Notes under the pieces: model-generated | Database searches by the model: none | What the model was told of the DNA's origin: nothing | Seen by the model: only the letters and a program-made list of their open reading frames with translations | Position numbers and translations under genes: made by a program | Assembly (NCBI RefSeq): GCF_921293095.1 | Contig: NC_060247.1 | Span: 111,867,111 to 111,931,110 of the forward strand | Source: Ischnura elegans | Lineage: Eukaryota > Arthropoda > Insecta > Odonata > Coenagrionidae | Length of the DNA: 64,000 bases | Direction of reading: 5' to 3' | Shown here: piece by piece, positions 23,677 through 34,857 of the stretch | How positions within the stretch are numbered: the stretch's first letter is position 1 | Layout: the number at the start of each line of letters is the position of its first letter

Positions 23677-23932
23677 AGATGGAGTTGGAGAACCTGACCT
23701 AGTAATCCTAGTAAAGGAAATCCCGTATAACCTTCCACATTTTCCTTGATGCTCTGGGGATGTGCTTTTCATCCCTTATTTCATCCCTTCGTCTATAACG
23801 TCCCTTTTTCCGTCGCTAAAACCATGGCTGGTACCGTCTTCCAGCCAATCAGAGCGCACGTAAAAGTTACTCGCAATTTTTCAATGGTGAAGAAATATTA
23901 AAGTATTCGCGGAAAATTGCCTGTAAATTTTA

Positions 23933-24618
23933 TTATACCGGGTGTTTACAGATAGATCTCGGGTATTTAACGCATTATAATATTTATTACATTACACTTA
24001 AAGTAATAAATTATATGTAAAATGAAAGAGAGACTCAAACAGTTTTTTTTAGCAACAATGTACATGTGCGTGAAATGTTTCCGCCGCGATCCGCTAGAAA
24101 GCGGTAGTAGCAAAGATGGCGACTAGTGAACAGAAAGTGTTTTGTATTTTACATTTTACAAAGACTGAATCCGTAGTTATCCACTTAAGTAACATTTTAT
24201 AAAAACGTCCCTTAAAACTCTTCCAACTCGAGAGCGTGAAATGTTTCCGCCGCGATGGAGGTGAAGGAAACATTTCACGCACATTTGCATTGTTGCTAAG
24301 AAATAAAACTGTTTGAGTTGCTCTTTAATATGACATATAATTTATAACTATAAGTATAATGTAATAAATACTATAAAGCGTTTTGTATTTTACATTTTAC
24401 AAAGACTGAATCCGTAGTTATCCACTAGTCGCCATCTTTGCTACAACCGCTTTCTAGCGGATCGCGGCGGAAACATTTCACGCACATGTGCATTTTTGCT
24501 AAAGAACAAAACTGTTTGAGTTGCTCTTTGATTTGACATATTATTTATAACTATAAGTATAATGTAATAAATATAATAAAGCATTAAAACCCCGATATTA
24601 ATTTATAAACACCCTATA
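23933..24618. mobile_element. Foldback element 3 (about 685 bp)
   Basis: Ends TATACCGGGTGTTT (23934) and AAACACCCTATA (to 24618) are inverse complements. Arms of roughly 190 bases (23934-24128 and 24423-24618) share CGTGAAATGTTTCCGCCGCG, CTAGAAAGCGG and CAAAGATGGCGACTAGTG in opposite orientation. The core is scrambled: a block of about 48 bases (TTTTGTATTTTACATTTTAC ... GTAGTTATCCACT) is repeated directly at 24141 and 24381, and an extra partial right arm lies at 24266-24377. No coding capacity. Confidence 0.8.
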
Positions 24619-26570
24619 CTTATGTGACATGCTATTTTACCACGAGACCTCATCTACAAATATTCTCTTCCGTGGCATCCTCGACTGTACCTTCATTCCC
24701 TCCATCTTCGCGATGATGAAGATCAGGTTCTGAGTTGAGGGGTCATCCTCGCCTGTTAAGGAGACCCGCACTGTCGCCCGCCCGCCTTCCAAACTTCAAC
24801 CTCTTCCAACTCGAGAGCGCAGTCTCCTTTCAGGATTGTCCACGTGCCAACGCTGAGTAATGACGCAATACACGCCGGAAGAAACGGCAAAGTGGCTTGT
24901 TCCGAGTGAACTCCCCACGTCTAAGCCCTAAATCTATCGTAGAACAATGGAACTTCTTCCGTGGAGTGAGAAACTAAGAGGGGTTGGGTTAAGAATCAGG
25001 TGTTCTCATAAGACCTGCGCAAAAGGAAGGGAGGGACTGCCATTATGTAGAGATACCCCTGCGGATCGCCGCCATGGATACGGGATACGAGGCGAAGACG
25101 TGAAGTGTGCCCGCTGAAGGTGGCGGAAGTGATCTTGGACGAGTGGACGCTGTGTTTTAATCCGCCCAGATGTCTAGGCTTAGCACACTCGCCACCATCT
25201 GGCAAGTCAGGGATAGATAATATTACCCTTAATTACCGAGAAAGCTGACGCCGCGTCGTGCCTTGTCCTATTACATTTTTATTTATTTTATTATACTTTA
25301 TTGATTTAATTTCTTTCGTTATTTGGGATTGGATTGTATTCATTTAAGTATATGTCAATGTATGTTTTGCTAGATTGATGTTTTAGATTGTTTATTCTTT
25401 GTTTTAAATAACGTTGCTATGCGTTCTAGATAAAAAGAAGGGGATCAATAAAAAGTAAGTTTAAGAGAGAAGACGTGAAATAAAGAGGGGCAATACCTAA
25501 TTCATATTTCTAGGAAGTTTGTTATTATTTTAGGGATCCCAACGTTACAGGGTACGTACTGCGGATAATTTCGTACAGAAGGATGCATAGGTTCGTTTTA
25601 AGTCGATGTGATGTTCTGGTAGATGTTAGGTAACCATTACCGGAACCCATTATTTTTTTACCGTAAGATTTCGGTAAAAACTTGTATTTTTCATTACAGT
25701 TGCATTCTTATGATATTATTACCAATCATTTAAGTTCTGGGGTGAGTTTTTTCGCACAAAGCCATAAATATTTACAGTAACCCTGAGCATCTACTGGTTG
25801 AATATGCTTTATTTATAAATATTATAACTATAACACTAGTAGTCAACTGGCTAGGCTGAAAGTATTAGTTTTTCGTAACAATGATATAATACTCTAAATA
25901 TTCATTCGCATTCTTTATCCAAAAATCGAACAATTTACTCAATTCCCCATCCTACTATGTCATCCTTATCCTTATTATTAATTCCTTATCCTACTTCTAC
26001 ATATTATCAGTAGCACGAGCACGGGAGCTCGATTCTATGCGTGTTTTTGATTACAACTTTATGGTTTTCTAAACATTTTTCTAAATGATACTTTGATTTG
26101 TAAAAGTAAAAGAGCTGACGGCGGACTGCTGCGCAAATTTATTTTAGTTTTATTTCATAAATTATGGCATGGACAATTATCGCACTAAATCTTTTCATTT
26201 CCTTAAAAAATTCAAAAGCTATTTTCTTCATTTCCTGATAATTTAAAATATTTCCGTGAATTTTCACGAGTTGCAAATGTTTTTCTGGCGAAATCAGGAG
26301 ACTTTATTATTTCAAGCTACATTTATTCCCAGTCCTATGATCATGCGACGTCTTAAAATACTTCACCATAACCGTTTACGTTAATCATCGGGATAGCTTT
26401 CACAGAATGCGGATGGGTTTTTATGGAGTATCTCCGTTAAGGCGTTTCCGCATTTAAATTAATACCTGTGCTTCCATAGGGTGACCTCCCACGACCTCAG
26501 TCTTTCCCACCGCTCCAGATTACTACGCATTCTATTACGGCGATCTTGCTCCGTATTTACAACCTAGTCC
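24619..26570. other. Non-coding stretch
   Basis: 24660-25200 is GC-richer with a minus-strand open frame (25205-24996) lacking motifs. 25260-26570 is AT-rich. No gene is supported. Confidence 0.45.
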
Positions 26571-26571
26571 G

Positions 26572-26796
26572 TTTTACATGGCGCACGTAATTGCACAATA
26601 TGAAGTGTGTACGAAGGCGCAGTCACAATTTCGACGTGTGAATCGATTAGTTACTAGAATGCTTGCGAGAATGCATGGATGCAAGATGGGAAAATAGTCT
26701 GTTTTAATTTCTAGCCGTTGCACGCCGTTATTGCCACGTACATTATTGAGAAAGAAATGCGGTTCCAACCTGCGCAATGACTAGCCCCGTGTAAAA
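26572..26796. mobile_element. TTTTACACGGGG-type MITE, copy A
   Basis: Begins TTTTACATGGCGCACG and ends GCCCCGTGTAAAA, matching the perfect terminal repeats of the copy at 49124-49281. It contains TTCGACGTGTGAA and GCGAGAATGCATGGATG, shared with the adjoining interrupted copy. 225 bases, non-coding. Confidence 0.7.
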
Positions 26797-27636
26797 TGGC
26801 CTTTTTCTACCGTTCGACGTGTGAACCGGGGAATAGGGTAGTTTCCTTCATCAAAGAAAACGAAAGGCATTGCTTTCGATTCGTTTCCCATCCTTAGTGT
26901 ATTCATAATATAAAAATTATTTGGTTTTAGAAATACCGGTTCAGACGAATGGCAAGGGTCACTTTTATCCTCATTTGAAAAAGGCCAGATTGGTGCCCGT
27001 GCGATGCCACTCCACGTGACGTCACAGGGACCTAGTTTATATACGAGAAGATAGGAGCTATACATCGTCTGAGGTTACCAATGCATGCATGAGGCACAGA
27101 GCTCAGGGAAACATGTCTTAATAATCACCTATAAAAACTGGCTAAGGTCGGAAAGTTTTCTTCGTTTGATAAGGTATTAATAATCCTTATCTAAGCCAAG
27201 CGCTACCAGCTAGCATGGTACTCTGCTACCTGCTAGCAGCCTGAATCGCAGCGGCGCGCCGCGGCGCACATATCCTCCCCCAAGTCATCTCACACGGCGG
27301 CAGAGGGAACCAGAACGACGTCACACGGAGCTTTTCCAGGAATTCATACTAACCCGTCGCGTTTTCGCGCGCTTGAAATTTTTTCACTTTTCATTTAATC
27401 GCGAAAAATAGATATCGTCATTTAAAAATCTAAAAGGGTGAAATACGTACTCCAGGAGTAATAATCTTTCGATTTAGGCAATAAAAAATAATAGGAAACC
27501 ACCCTATTGCAAGAACGCTCGCGAGAATGCATGGATGAAAGATGGAAAAATAGTTAGTTCTTACTTCGCGCAATTGCACGCCATATTGAGAAAGAAATGC
27601 AGTTCCAAGCTACGCTATTACGTGCCCCGTGTAAAA
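26797..27636. mobile_element. TTTTACACGGGG-type MITE, copy B, split by an insertion
   Basis: The left piece (about 26808-26831) has TTCGACGTGTGAA. The right piece (27509-27636) has GCGAGAATGCATGGATG, GCACGCC, ATTGAGAAAGAAATGC and the terminal GCCCCGTGTAAAA. These pieces are collinear with copy A, and the 677-bp element at 26832-27508 sits exactly between them. The extreme left terminus of copy B is missing or merged with the end of copy A. Confidence 0.7.
26832..27508. mobile_element. AATAGGGT-ended non-autonomous transposon, copy 1
   Basis: 677 bases. The ends AATAGGGTAGTTTCC and GGAAACCACCCTATT form an imperfect terminal inverted repeat. Copies are at 39322-39987 and 55526-56196, collinear over their full length. 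Shared landmarks include CATCAAAGAAAACGAAAG, CCAATGCATGCATGAG, CACAGAGCTCAGGGAAACAT and GAAATACGTACTCCAGGAG. Open frames in copy 1 are broken in the others, so it does not encode protein. The superfamily is not clear from the ends. Confidence 0.8.
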
Positions 27637-28247
27637 CTGCCTTATATGTTTTTGTGGAACGCCCGGGAGTATGGGCTCCGCATCGTCAGCTCGCTACGCC
27701 ACGATTCAGAAAGCCGCAAAAGATATTCCCCGTCACGGCCAGGCAGGCAAGCAACCCCTCTCGGAATAAGCGGTGGCATCAGTGAGACTGGTATCGGGAA
27801 GAGGGGAATGGGACGAGGAGGGAATATCAAGAGCAAGCGTGGAATGGAAGATGGTGGCGCGGTTTGATATTCAAATTGCATCACCCGCATCAAGTTTTCA
27901 AGAGGCGAGGTGCATTGTATTGATATGATATTGTGAGCCACATGATTTCGGAAACACATGCAGCATCATGTGTTGAATCACAATGCATGACGTTTCGTCA
28001 AAATGCGAGCGACGTGGAAAGGTATTTCGCCCTTTCTTGCGTGCATACATTTCGGCAAATCGTTTCCTACGACAGAATACCACGAAGTTGCACATCGCGT
28101 AGCACAGCATGTAAAATTATATGCAATTAATTCCTAATAGGTCAGTAGTAAAAGCAGGAAACATCGCGATAATACGGGAAATAAGGTTGTAATGGAATAC
28201 TTGAGTACTTTCTTGGGTTTAATTCATACGTAATCGAATACTTACCT
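27637..28247. other. Non-coding stretch
   Basis: Moderately GC-rich with overlapping open frames on both strands (27535-27867 plus, 27959-27642 minus). None has a recognisable motif. Confidence 0.4.
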
Positions 28248-28465
28248 GGGTTGGCCCTCCAAAGTTGCTTGGGTCAAGTAGAGGAATAGCATTCCTGACG
28301 ATGTCATAAGACATCCAATTCAACATCTTTTATTTAAAACTAAATAAGTTCAATGTACCCATAAACTTTTCGAATGATTACTACGCTGCTACACGCTGCT
28401 ATTTCCAATACCAGCTATGTCATGTTCTACAATTATATTTTCTTCCCAATATATTTTAAGAGGGC
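28248..28465 (+). repeat. Dispersed repeat family B, copy 1
   Basis: Collinear with 30538-30770: CAAAGTTGCTTGGGTCAAGT, GGAATAGCATT, CATCTTTTATTTAAAA, AATAAGTTCAAT, TTTTCG-ATGATT and CTATTTCCAATA. Identity is about 75-80% by eye. No terminal signature is seen. Confidence 0.7.
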
Positions 28466-28631
28466 GAAAAGGTAACGGAATAATAAAAATCCTCTTATTT
28501 TTGTCTTTACTTTTACTACAAAATTCATTAATGATTAATAGTTAAAGCAAGAAACATAGTGCTTGAAATAGGCTCCCCACCACTAATCGTGGAATGGAAA
28601 ATGAAAGTGAATATTTCAAATGGAAAATTTA

Positions 28632-28680
28632 TTTATGATCTTAGGTTTTCCCGGCGTATCAGTTGCAGAAAAGTTATTGA
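28632..28680 (+). mobile_element. PLE-like tail fragment
   Basis: ATGATCTTAGGTTTTCCCGGCGTAT followed by TGCAGAAAAG matches the left tail and arm start of the cassettes at 23386 and 31033. The rest is absent (5' or 3' truncated). Confidence 0.55.
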
Positions 28681-29690
28681 TCAGAATCCTAAATAAAATG
28701 TTAAAGGTAACCAAACAAATTAGAGAATAAAAGTCGATTTTGTCGAACGTACACTTAATTAGACATCGTAGTCAGCAAATATTATATTCTGACTTTTCCG
28801 AAGCAGTTGGATTGTAAAACAGTTTTCCTGCTAGGATGCAAATGATTTGTTAAGTGTGATAACATTACCAGCATTTTTTTAAAGACTTTATTCGATAGGA
28901 AGATTTTTCATACAGTTATTTTTAAACGTTGTGACCGTGTTTTACCATAAAATGTCATTACTTACAAATTATTTAAAAAAATATCCTTCTACGCTTCTTT
29001 TGACTGATATTTGTGTGTCTCGTCGTGACACTTGTTCCTGTCTTAATGGTTATAATAAATAAAGACGTAATTATTTAGCTTTTTCGATACTTTTACAAAC
29101 CCTGTATTAATAAAATTTCCAGTGACGATACCATGGGATATATAATTAAGAAACCAAAAGGCTAAATCAGTTTTCAGTGGGATCCCTCAAAAACCAACCA
29201 CACAGCCTGTTATACTCTGCCTATATTTCCTTCACTCATAGCAAATAAATTAATATGGAGGAATCTGAGCTTACATTTTCAACCAAAATTAACTACTGAG
29301 ACAAGTGCTTTGTTTGGACTAATAATATTATTAAAGAGAGGTCCTTGAGTTAAGCAAATTGGTATTCACTGTGACATTTAACTGTCTATACCAAAAACAA
29401 CGAAGTAGAAGATTCAGTGAAGTAAATAGATAATAAAGTTATTCTTAAGATAAACATAATTATTCTGGGAAGAAAATTTTTTAATGAATATTTCTTCAAA
29501 ACGAAAATAACACATAACTAATGTAGAGGAAAAATTTAATCAAGCATTAACGTGCGTGATTAAATTATCCGCTGTATTACGTCAGCCTCTGGTTAACAAA
29601 GGCTCCCTGTAATTTCCTCCATCAAACGCATTTTGCTCCGGTCGCAAATAACTTCGGATCGAGGCATAAGCGCCCGAGATGCTCATAACT
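28681..29690. other. AT-rich non-coding stretch
   Basis: Nothing supported. Confidence 0.55.
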
Positions 29691-30260
29691 TCCTAACAGG
29701 GCGCTTCCCTGCGAATAATTCGCGTCGAGCGGTAAACGGTGAGCGACGACGGAGGATTTACTAGAACAATGGACGGAACGAAATATTCCCCCGCCCGAAT
29801 GAGAAGGTAAGATGATGAAGAGGACGTAAAGCAGAATAGGCCGTGGGGGTAGAGGGGAGGGTTAAATGAAGTGATGAGGGGGTTTGGCGTCTTTAGGAGG
29901 AGCGTGGCAGGGCGGAGGGCACACAACAATGAGGGTACGCAAGTTCCCCGTAAACGCCGGAGTGTTTAGGGAACCTTTTTCTCTGGTCGCGGCGCGGCGG
30001 GTGGACAGCATCTTTGATTGCTGCCGGAGAACCATAGCAGCAGTCATCTCATCATTGTTGGAGGCACGCGCGGTGATAGCGCGTGCCACCATTGGCCCGT
30101 CCGTCAAACTGGCCGCTTCCATTTTGATCCCCCCAAAACAACCCTCCCGGTTGCCAAGGCATAGGGCGAGTCTGAAATTCTGGGGGGGTTGGGGAGTGTT
30201 ATTTTCAGCGGGAGCACAGAGGGATACGCGCAGGGGTGGGGCAAATAAGATTTGGGGATA
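29691..30260. other. GC-rich island
   Basis: G- and C-rich with open frames on both strands (29884-30261 plus, 30122-29862 minus), including GCGCGGTGATAGCGCGTGCC. The frames have no domain or splice support. A regulatory island or CpG-rich remnant is possible. Confidence 0.35.
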
Positions 30261-30537
30261 ATGAAATCAACAAGCGAAGCGAAGGGAATCTATTAAACTC
30301 GACCCCTTGTTCGCTTCATTTGCTTCGCGCTGGCTACTGGCAAGAATGAGAACTAACCTCTAAAATGACAGGGGAAAACTGTGGCTTTGATGTACTGAAT
30401 GAACCGCGGTCTAGAGCGAACGGATGCGCTCGTATATGCGTTTTGCAGCATCCTCAAAACCATCAATATATGCAAATAAAGCGTGAGATAGATATCTCAA
30501 AACCTTCCTTCTATCAGTACACCTTTTCATACTTACA

Positions 30538-30770
30538 TGCGTCTTTCAAAGTTGCTTGGGTCAAGTAGTGGAATAGCATTACTGGCGAAACTATACACGT
30601 CCGACATTACATCTTTTATTTAAAAATAAGTTCAATTTAAAAAAATTGGTTAATAATTTCAATTTATCTGTAAAATTTTCGCATGATTTCTATTGCCACG
30701 CAGCTACTTCCAATATCAACTGTATCACGTTCAGCAATTACTACCTTTAATCTATATTTTTAGAGGATTA
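30538..30770 (+). repeat. Dispersed repeat family B, copy 2
   Basis: See 28248-28465; same orientation, 2.3 kb apart. Each copy is followed within about 170-280 bases by a PLE-like tail (28640 and 31048), so the pair may mark a larger duplicated unit. Confidence 0.7.
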
Positions 30771-31023
30771 ATAAGACCCTGAATTATAACATTCCTCTCA
30801 CTTTTGCCTTCTATCTTACATACTTATTTCATTTCTGGCCCAATATATCTCATACGAAGTTCCCCCATGCGTATTTTGCGTATATATGCGTCCAAAAAAA
30901 GGGAAACTTTCTCAAACTAACTGGTTTGATTTTTAAAAAGTTATCTCGCTACGAGAACCTATGCTAATTTATAATCATGATTTATATGCCTAGCATCCGT
31001 GTCAGGAAAATGTTGTCTGGTAT

Positions 31024-31294
31024 GTTATCATGTGATGTAAGATAAAAGATTCTCCCGGCGTATTAAGTGCAGAAAGGTTTCACGGAATTTCCACCAGGTA
31101 ATATTCTCCATGTCTCCCGACGTTTCGGAGAAAGACTTTATCTTCATCCTCAGGGGATTTTCGACAGCCGTCTCTCAAATTTGACTGGTACAAATCGCTT
31201 GAGGATGAAGAGCAAGTCGGTCTTTGAAACTTCGGGAGACATGAAGAAAATTACCTGGTGGTAAGCCCGAGAAATCTTTCTGCAGGTTATCATG
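31024..31294. mobile_element. PLE-like cassette with 9-bp flanking repeat
   Basis: GTTATCATG flanks the insert at 31024-31032 and 31286-31294. The left tail (GATTCTCCCGGCGTAT) is one-sided, and imperfect arms 31068-31160 and 31195-31285 share GAAAGGTTTCACGG/GAAATCTTTCTGC ends and the block CATGTCTCCCGA-GTTTC in inverse order. A hammerhead-like order is present on the minus strand (CTGAGGA 31153-31147, GAAACGTCGGG from 31126) with a 3-4 bp CCC/GGG stem I, and on the plus strand (TTGAGGA 31199, GAAACTTC 31226-31233), which is degenerate. Confidence 0.6.
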
Positions 31295-31374
31295 CCATTG
31301 GGGCGGAAGGGGTGGCATTATTTTTAAAATAAGTAATAGAATAGGTCCACGTGCTGTTGCTTCCCCGGTAATAC

Positions 31375-31893
31375 ATGGCTTCAATTGTTGTGAAAAAAAT
31401 TAACTTGCTTTCTTTCCTCTCCAAAATATTTCTTCCGGAAACCTTTCGTTGGGGATTCATTTTGCAACCAGGGTGGAATTCCATTCGTTGCCGGGGCAAT
31501 ATAAAAATGGGAAGATTCGGTATTCTATCCGCACCAAAAGGACATGTTTTCGACGAAAAGAGAATCCTCTCCTGTTGTGATGTCTATATGTGTGCACACG
31601 ATCACATACACTTCGCGCGTGTTTCGGAGTGCATTTCCAACCGTTCTTCCGCTCTTCAAGAATCAGGAAATCCACTCGAAGAGGTCCCCAAATTGTGTTT
31701 CTTTGCTGCCACGAATGCTTTGCCGGAAGGAAAGACCGCGCCTCCGTCCAATTTCAACGCTCGCGAGGAAGACAGGATGGAAGCTGCAACCTTCGATCGG
31801 ATTTTACCCCGAGATTTTTCGAAACGGGGCATGACAGCAGCGACCGCTAGTCCAAAGGAAATCATCTTATTACGCACGCTCAGTTTCAGCTAA
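31375..31893 (+). other. Longest open frame in the window, unsupported as a gene
   Basis: 172 codons from ATG 31375, with two other frames and a minus frame also open over 31457-31877. Simultaneous openness in several frames points to low stop density rather than coding selection. No domain, signal peptide or splice context is recognised. It follows directly after a PLE-like insertion and may be unannotated repeat. Confidence 0.25.
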
Positions 31894-34676
31894 GAGGTTT
31901 ATAATTGGATCAGTAACGTGGAAGATTTCCATAAGGTCGCAAGAACCAATTACCCATATGATGGGTAAAATTTTTATTCCAGGAAAGTATTGATTTCCCT
32001 CTCTAATTTGCAAATATTATAAATACAGCTGCATTTTTCTGAATTTTTAATTGATTCCGATTCGTATCTTCCAAGGAAATTATGTCTTTTACGCCATTAT
32101 ACTACTCGCTCTTCCTTTATTTTCCTGACGCAAAGATTACAGAAAGTATGAAAGATCGTTGGTTTGAGAAAGCTTGTTTAGATAACTAAAGCTACCGGTA
32201 TTCACCTCTGACGTGCCTCTTTCTTCCATATTTATATTTAGCAAAATTAATTATCAGATGATAGTTACACCCATATCGTTGCCACAAATATGTATTTTTT
32301 CAAAGTGAGTGGTGTCTGATGTCAGTATATGTCTCTCTAATATATAATTTTTGAAAAAAGGACAAATATATCATTGATACTTCTGCTAAGCGGCCATATT
32401 CTTCGGTAAAATATATTTTTTAAATCGGTCACAATTAATCTGGACATTACAACCCCAATATTCATCGAATAGACACGTCACACACTTACGTTACCTTTGT
32501 GTGTATAGTATATGATAACTCTGAGGAAGTTGAAAGCATCCAATCCAAGTTTAGGACTGCCCCTATTTAGGACTTTTTTCTCAAGTCAGTAACCCGGAAA
32601 TGGATCCAAAATTGTTGAGATAAGTTTATAAAATGGAGATTTTATTTGTAATCGCTATATCTTGTCTTTCCATATAAGGGAGCATTTAAGTCTTTATCGT
32701 TTAAGTTACACTATGCTATCATTTAATTAAGAATCCTCATCCATGTGGCTTTGCCTTAATTATTGGAAATCAATTTTATTTCAGTAACTGAAATTAAAGT
32801 ATTAAGTAATATAGTACATGAAATACAACTACTTATGTAGCATATTGAGGTTTAATCTTAAAATTCATTATAGTGCCGCAGTTTCCAGCCAAAATAGCTA
32901 TCATCTGGGAGCTTTTCTGGACTTAATGTTTACCTAAGGGTAATTTGTTCTAAACTTAGGAAAGGTACTATGGGGAAAAATGTCCCAGCTAAGGTTGTGC
33001 CGCCACTATCGCTCGGCGGGATAGTGGGTTTCCTTTCCAGTGGGTTATTATTCTTTGGTCATTGAGGGAAATTCAAACAAGGCAAACCATTCCTTTCTTC
33101 GTTGGCCAAATAGGCGACCGACCACTGAGTCTCCCGCAACCCAGGGCATGACTCACGATGAACTCCGTAGAATAGAGACGTATTCGACGGCATTAAATGT
33201 GCTCATTGGGAACGCTCCTCTGAATTTTCCTGGGCGTATCTCAACCAAATGACAAAATCACTACGGGCCATAGCAAGCTTTCTCTTGAGGTAAACAGGAC
33301 AGACAACGAGCAGATTCGGTGGGCCACGTGTTTGAATTCAGTTGACTTTGAGAAAGTTTTAGCTTTTCTGAATGGACTGACGAGCACATTGCCAGATCGA
33401 GTTTTTCTTTGGATCGAGAAGGATATTTGAAATGCCTTTGACAGCAGGCGAGAAGGGTAAAAGTAGTCGGCTTATTGGAGGCAGGCTTAACAGTTGGGGA
33501 AACATAGCGAAGGATGAATAAAAATAGTAGTATCATGTACTACTGGGAGAGAAACGCAACAGGGAGGGTAATGAGGTATTAAAAAATTGGAAAAGAGGTA
33601 GACCTAGGTGTACAAGCGGAGATCTTGATGCTGATAGACAATACATCGAAGTACTGCTGAGATTTCGAATTTAATAAAAGAAGAGATATTGTCCCAAGTG
33701 GAGTGTGAATTCATTGGAATAGGTTTTTCGCGTCTCGATTTTTTTCCACATTTATTTAGATATTTTATTTGACCGTTAAATACTGTCAAAAGTAATTTGA
33801 CAGCAATATATGTCATAAATTGTTTTAATTTTACAAAATGGTTTTCAAAGCAATTGAAAAGAAAGCGATGTATCAAACTACAGAAAATAATTTTTTTTTT
33901 GGGTTTAGCCACTGGCTTGAAAAAAATATAATGTTAATTTTTTGCGATTTATGGACTTTACCTCGCAAAATTGTGCGTGGTCATTTAAACGTGTAGCAAT
34001 TATGTGCATATGCATTGAGGAAATATTTTCAGTCGCAATTGACCCACTAAATCTTATAAAGTGATGATTATTTAGGTATTTAGAGTAATTCCTAATACTC
34101 AATATCGCTCCTCTCCATCGCTGTCTTGTAGATTACGTCTGGCGAATATTTATGCCGTAAATTTTCAGAGACGAAAAAATGAGGAAGTTGAGATAGACTT
34201 TAAGTGAATTTTAGAGGGAGTGCCAGAGTAGATGCGAAGAAGGAACAGAAAGGAGAGTTAGAGGAAGATAGTGGGAAAAAGAAAGGCACAACTGCTAAGG
34301 ATACCGATTCCGCCAACATTCTGGTGAGAAGTACGAAATACGTTCGACCCTCGGTGCAAGGCAGGAAAGATCACCGTCACGACCTTGGTGGCTGAAATAA
34401 GACCGTATTTGAATTTTTCCCTCGTTTCGTTCTAAGGATTATATACCTACCGTTAGAAATTGAATCCATTATCCTGCGAAGCGATGGTGGCGGCACAAAC
34501 TCTGTTGGGATACTTTTTCCTCCGTAGTATCTACCCTCCTGGCTATTCCGCAGCTATTTCCAAGTACAAAATAGAATCCAGGATAAATTGGACTAGGATT
34601 TAAAAAGTAGCACCTTGGTGACTTTGAGTAAACTCCTATAGCAAATTTCGATGGAGGCTTCCGCGGACTAGTGCAG
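31894..34676. other. AT-rich non-coding stretch
   Basis: No gene or repeat boundary is supported over 2.8 kb. Confidence 0.5.
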
Positions 34677-34857
34677 GAGTTGTCCTCCACGTCGATTCAT
34701 CCTCATCCTCGTGACGACAGTGTCACCGACGTTTCATACTTTGCAACTAAAGTATATGAAGGCATGCAAAAACTTGCATCCGACACTAAAAATTGAAGAC
34801 GCACGCTTCAACGCTGGCGAAACTGTCGTCACGAAGATGAATCGACGTGGAGGATAA
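34677..34857. mobile_element. Inverted repeat, PLE-like
   Basis: Arms 34680-34725 and 34816-34857 pair (TCCTCCACGTCGATTCATC, CGTGACGACAGT) around a 90-base spacer. GAAAC and GAAGATGA/GAGGATGA blocks occur, but in the order GAAAC first, so a hammerhead would need a circular or dimeric transcript. Confidence 0.45.

Larger units (their letters stand above)
23371..23751. mobile_element. PLE-like inverted-repeat cassette with target duplication and two hammerhead-like cores
   Basis: The direct repeat ACATTTTCCTTGATG flanks the insert at 23371-23385 and 23737-23751 (15 of 15 bases). Inside, a 35-base tail with CTCTCCCGGCG is present on the left only, then arms of about 140-155 bases (23421-23562 and 23581-23736) pair around an 18-base loop. 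A hammerhead-like core occurs on the plus strand (CTGAAGA 23637-23643, GATGG/CCATC stem, GAAACGTC 23664-23671) and on the minus strand (CTGAAGA 23520-23514, GAAACGCC 23483-23476). Inverted terminal repeats with a one-sided tail of about 35 bases and a variable target duplication are typical of Penelope-like elements. The open frames across it (for example the minus-strand NYIRRESLRSFF) are repeat-derived. No reverse transcriptase is present, so this is a terminal-repeat-only insertion. Confidence 0.7.

Noticed and set aside
23295..23702. Open frames containing NYIRRESLRSFF and related peptides as a protein gene
   Set aside because: They arise from the inverted-repeat cassette; the same peptide reads out of both arms, and the sequence constraint is better explained by the terminal repeat.
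31375..31893. Longest open frame (172 codons) as a gene
   Set aside because: Several frames on both strands are open over the same interval, no domain or splice signal is recognisable, and it abuts a mobile-element insertion.
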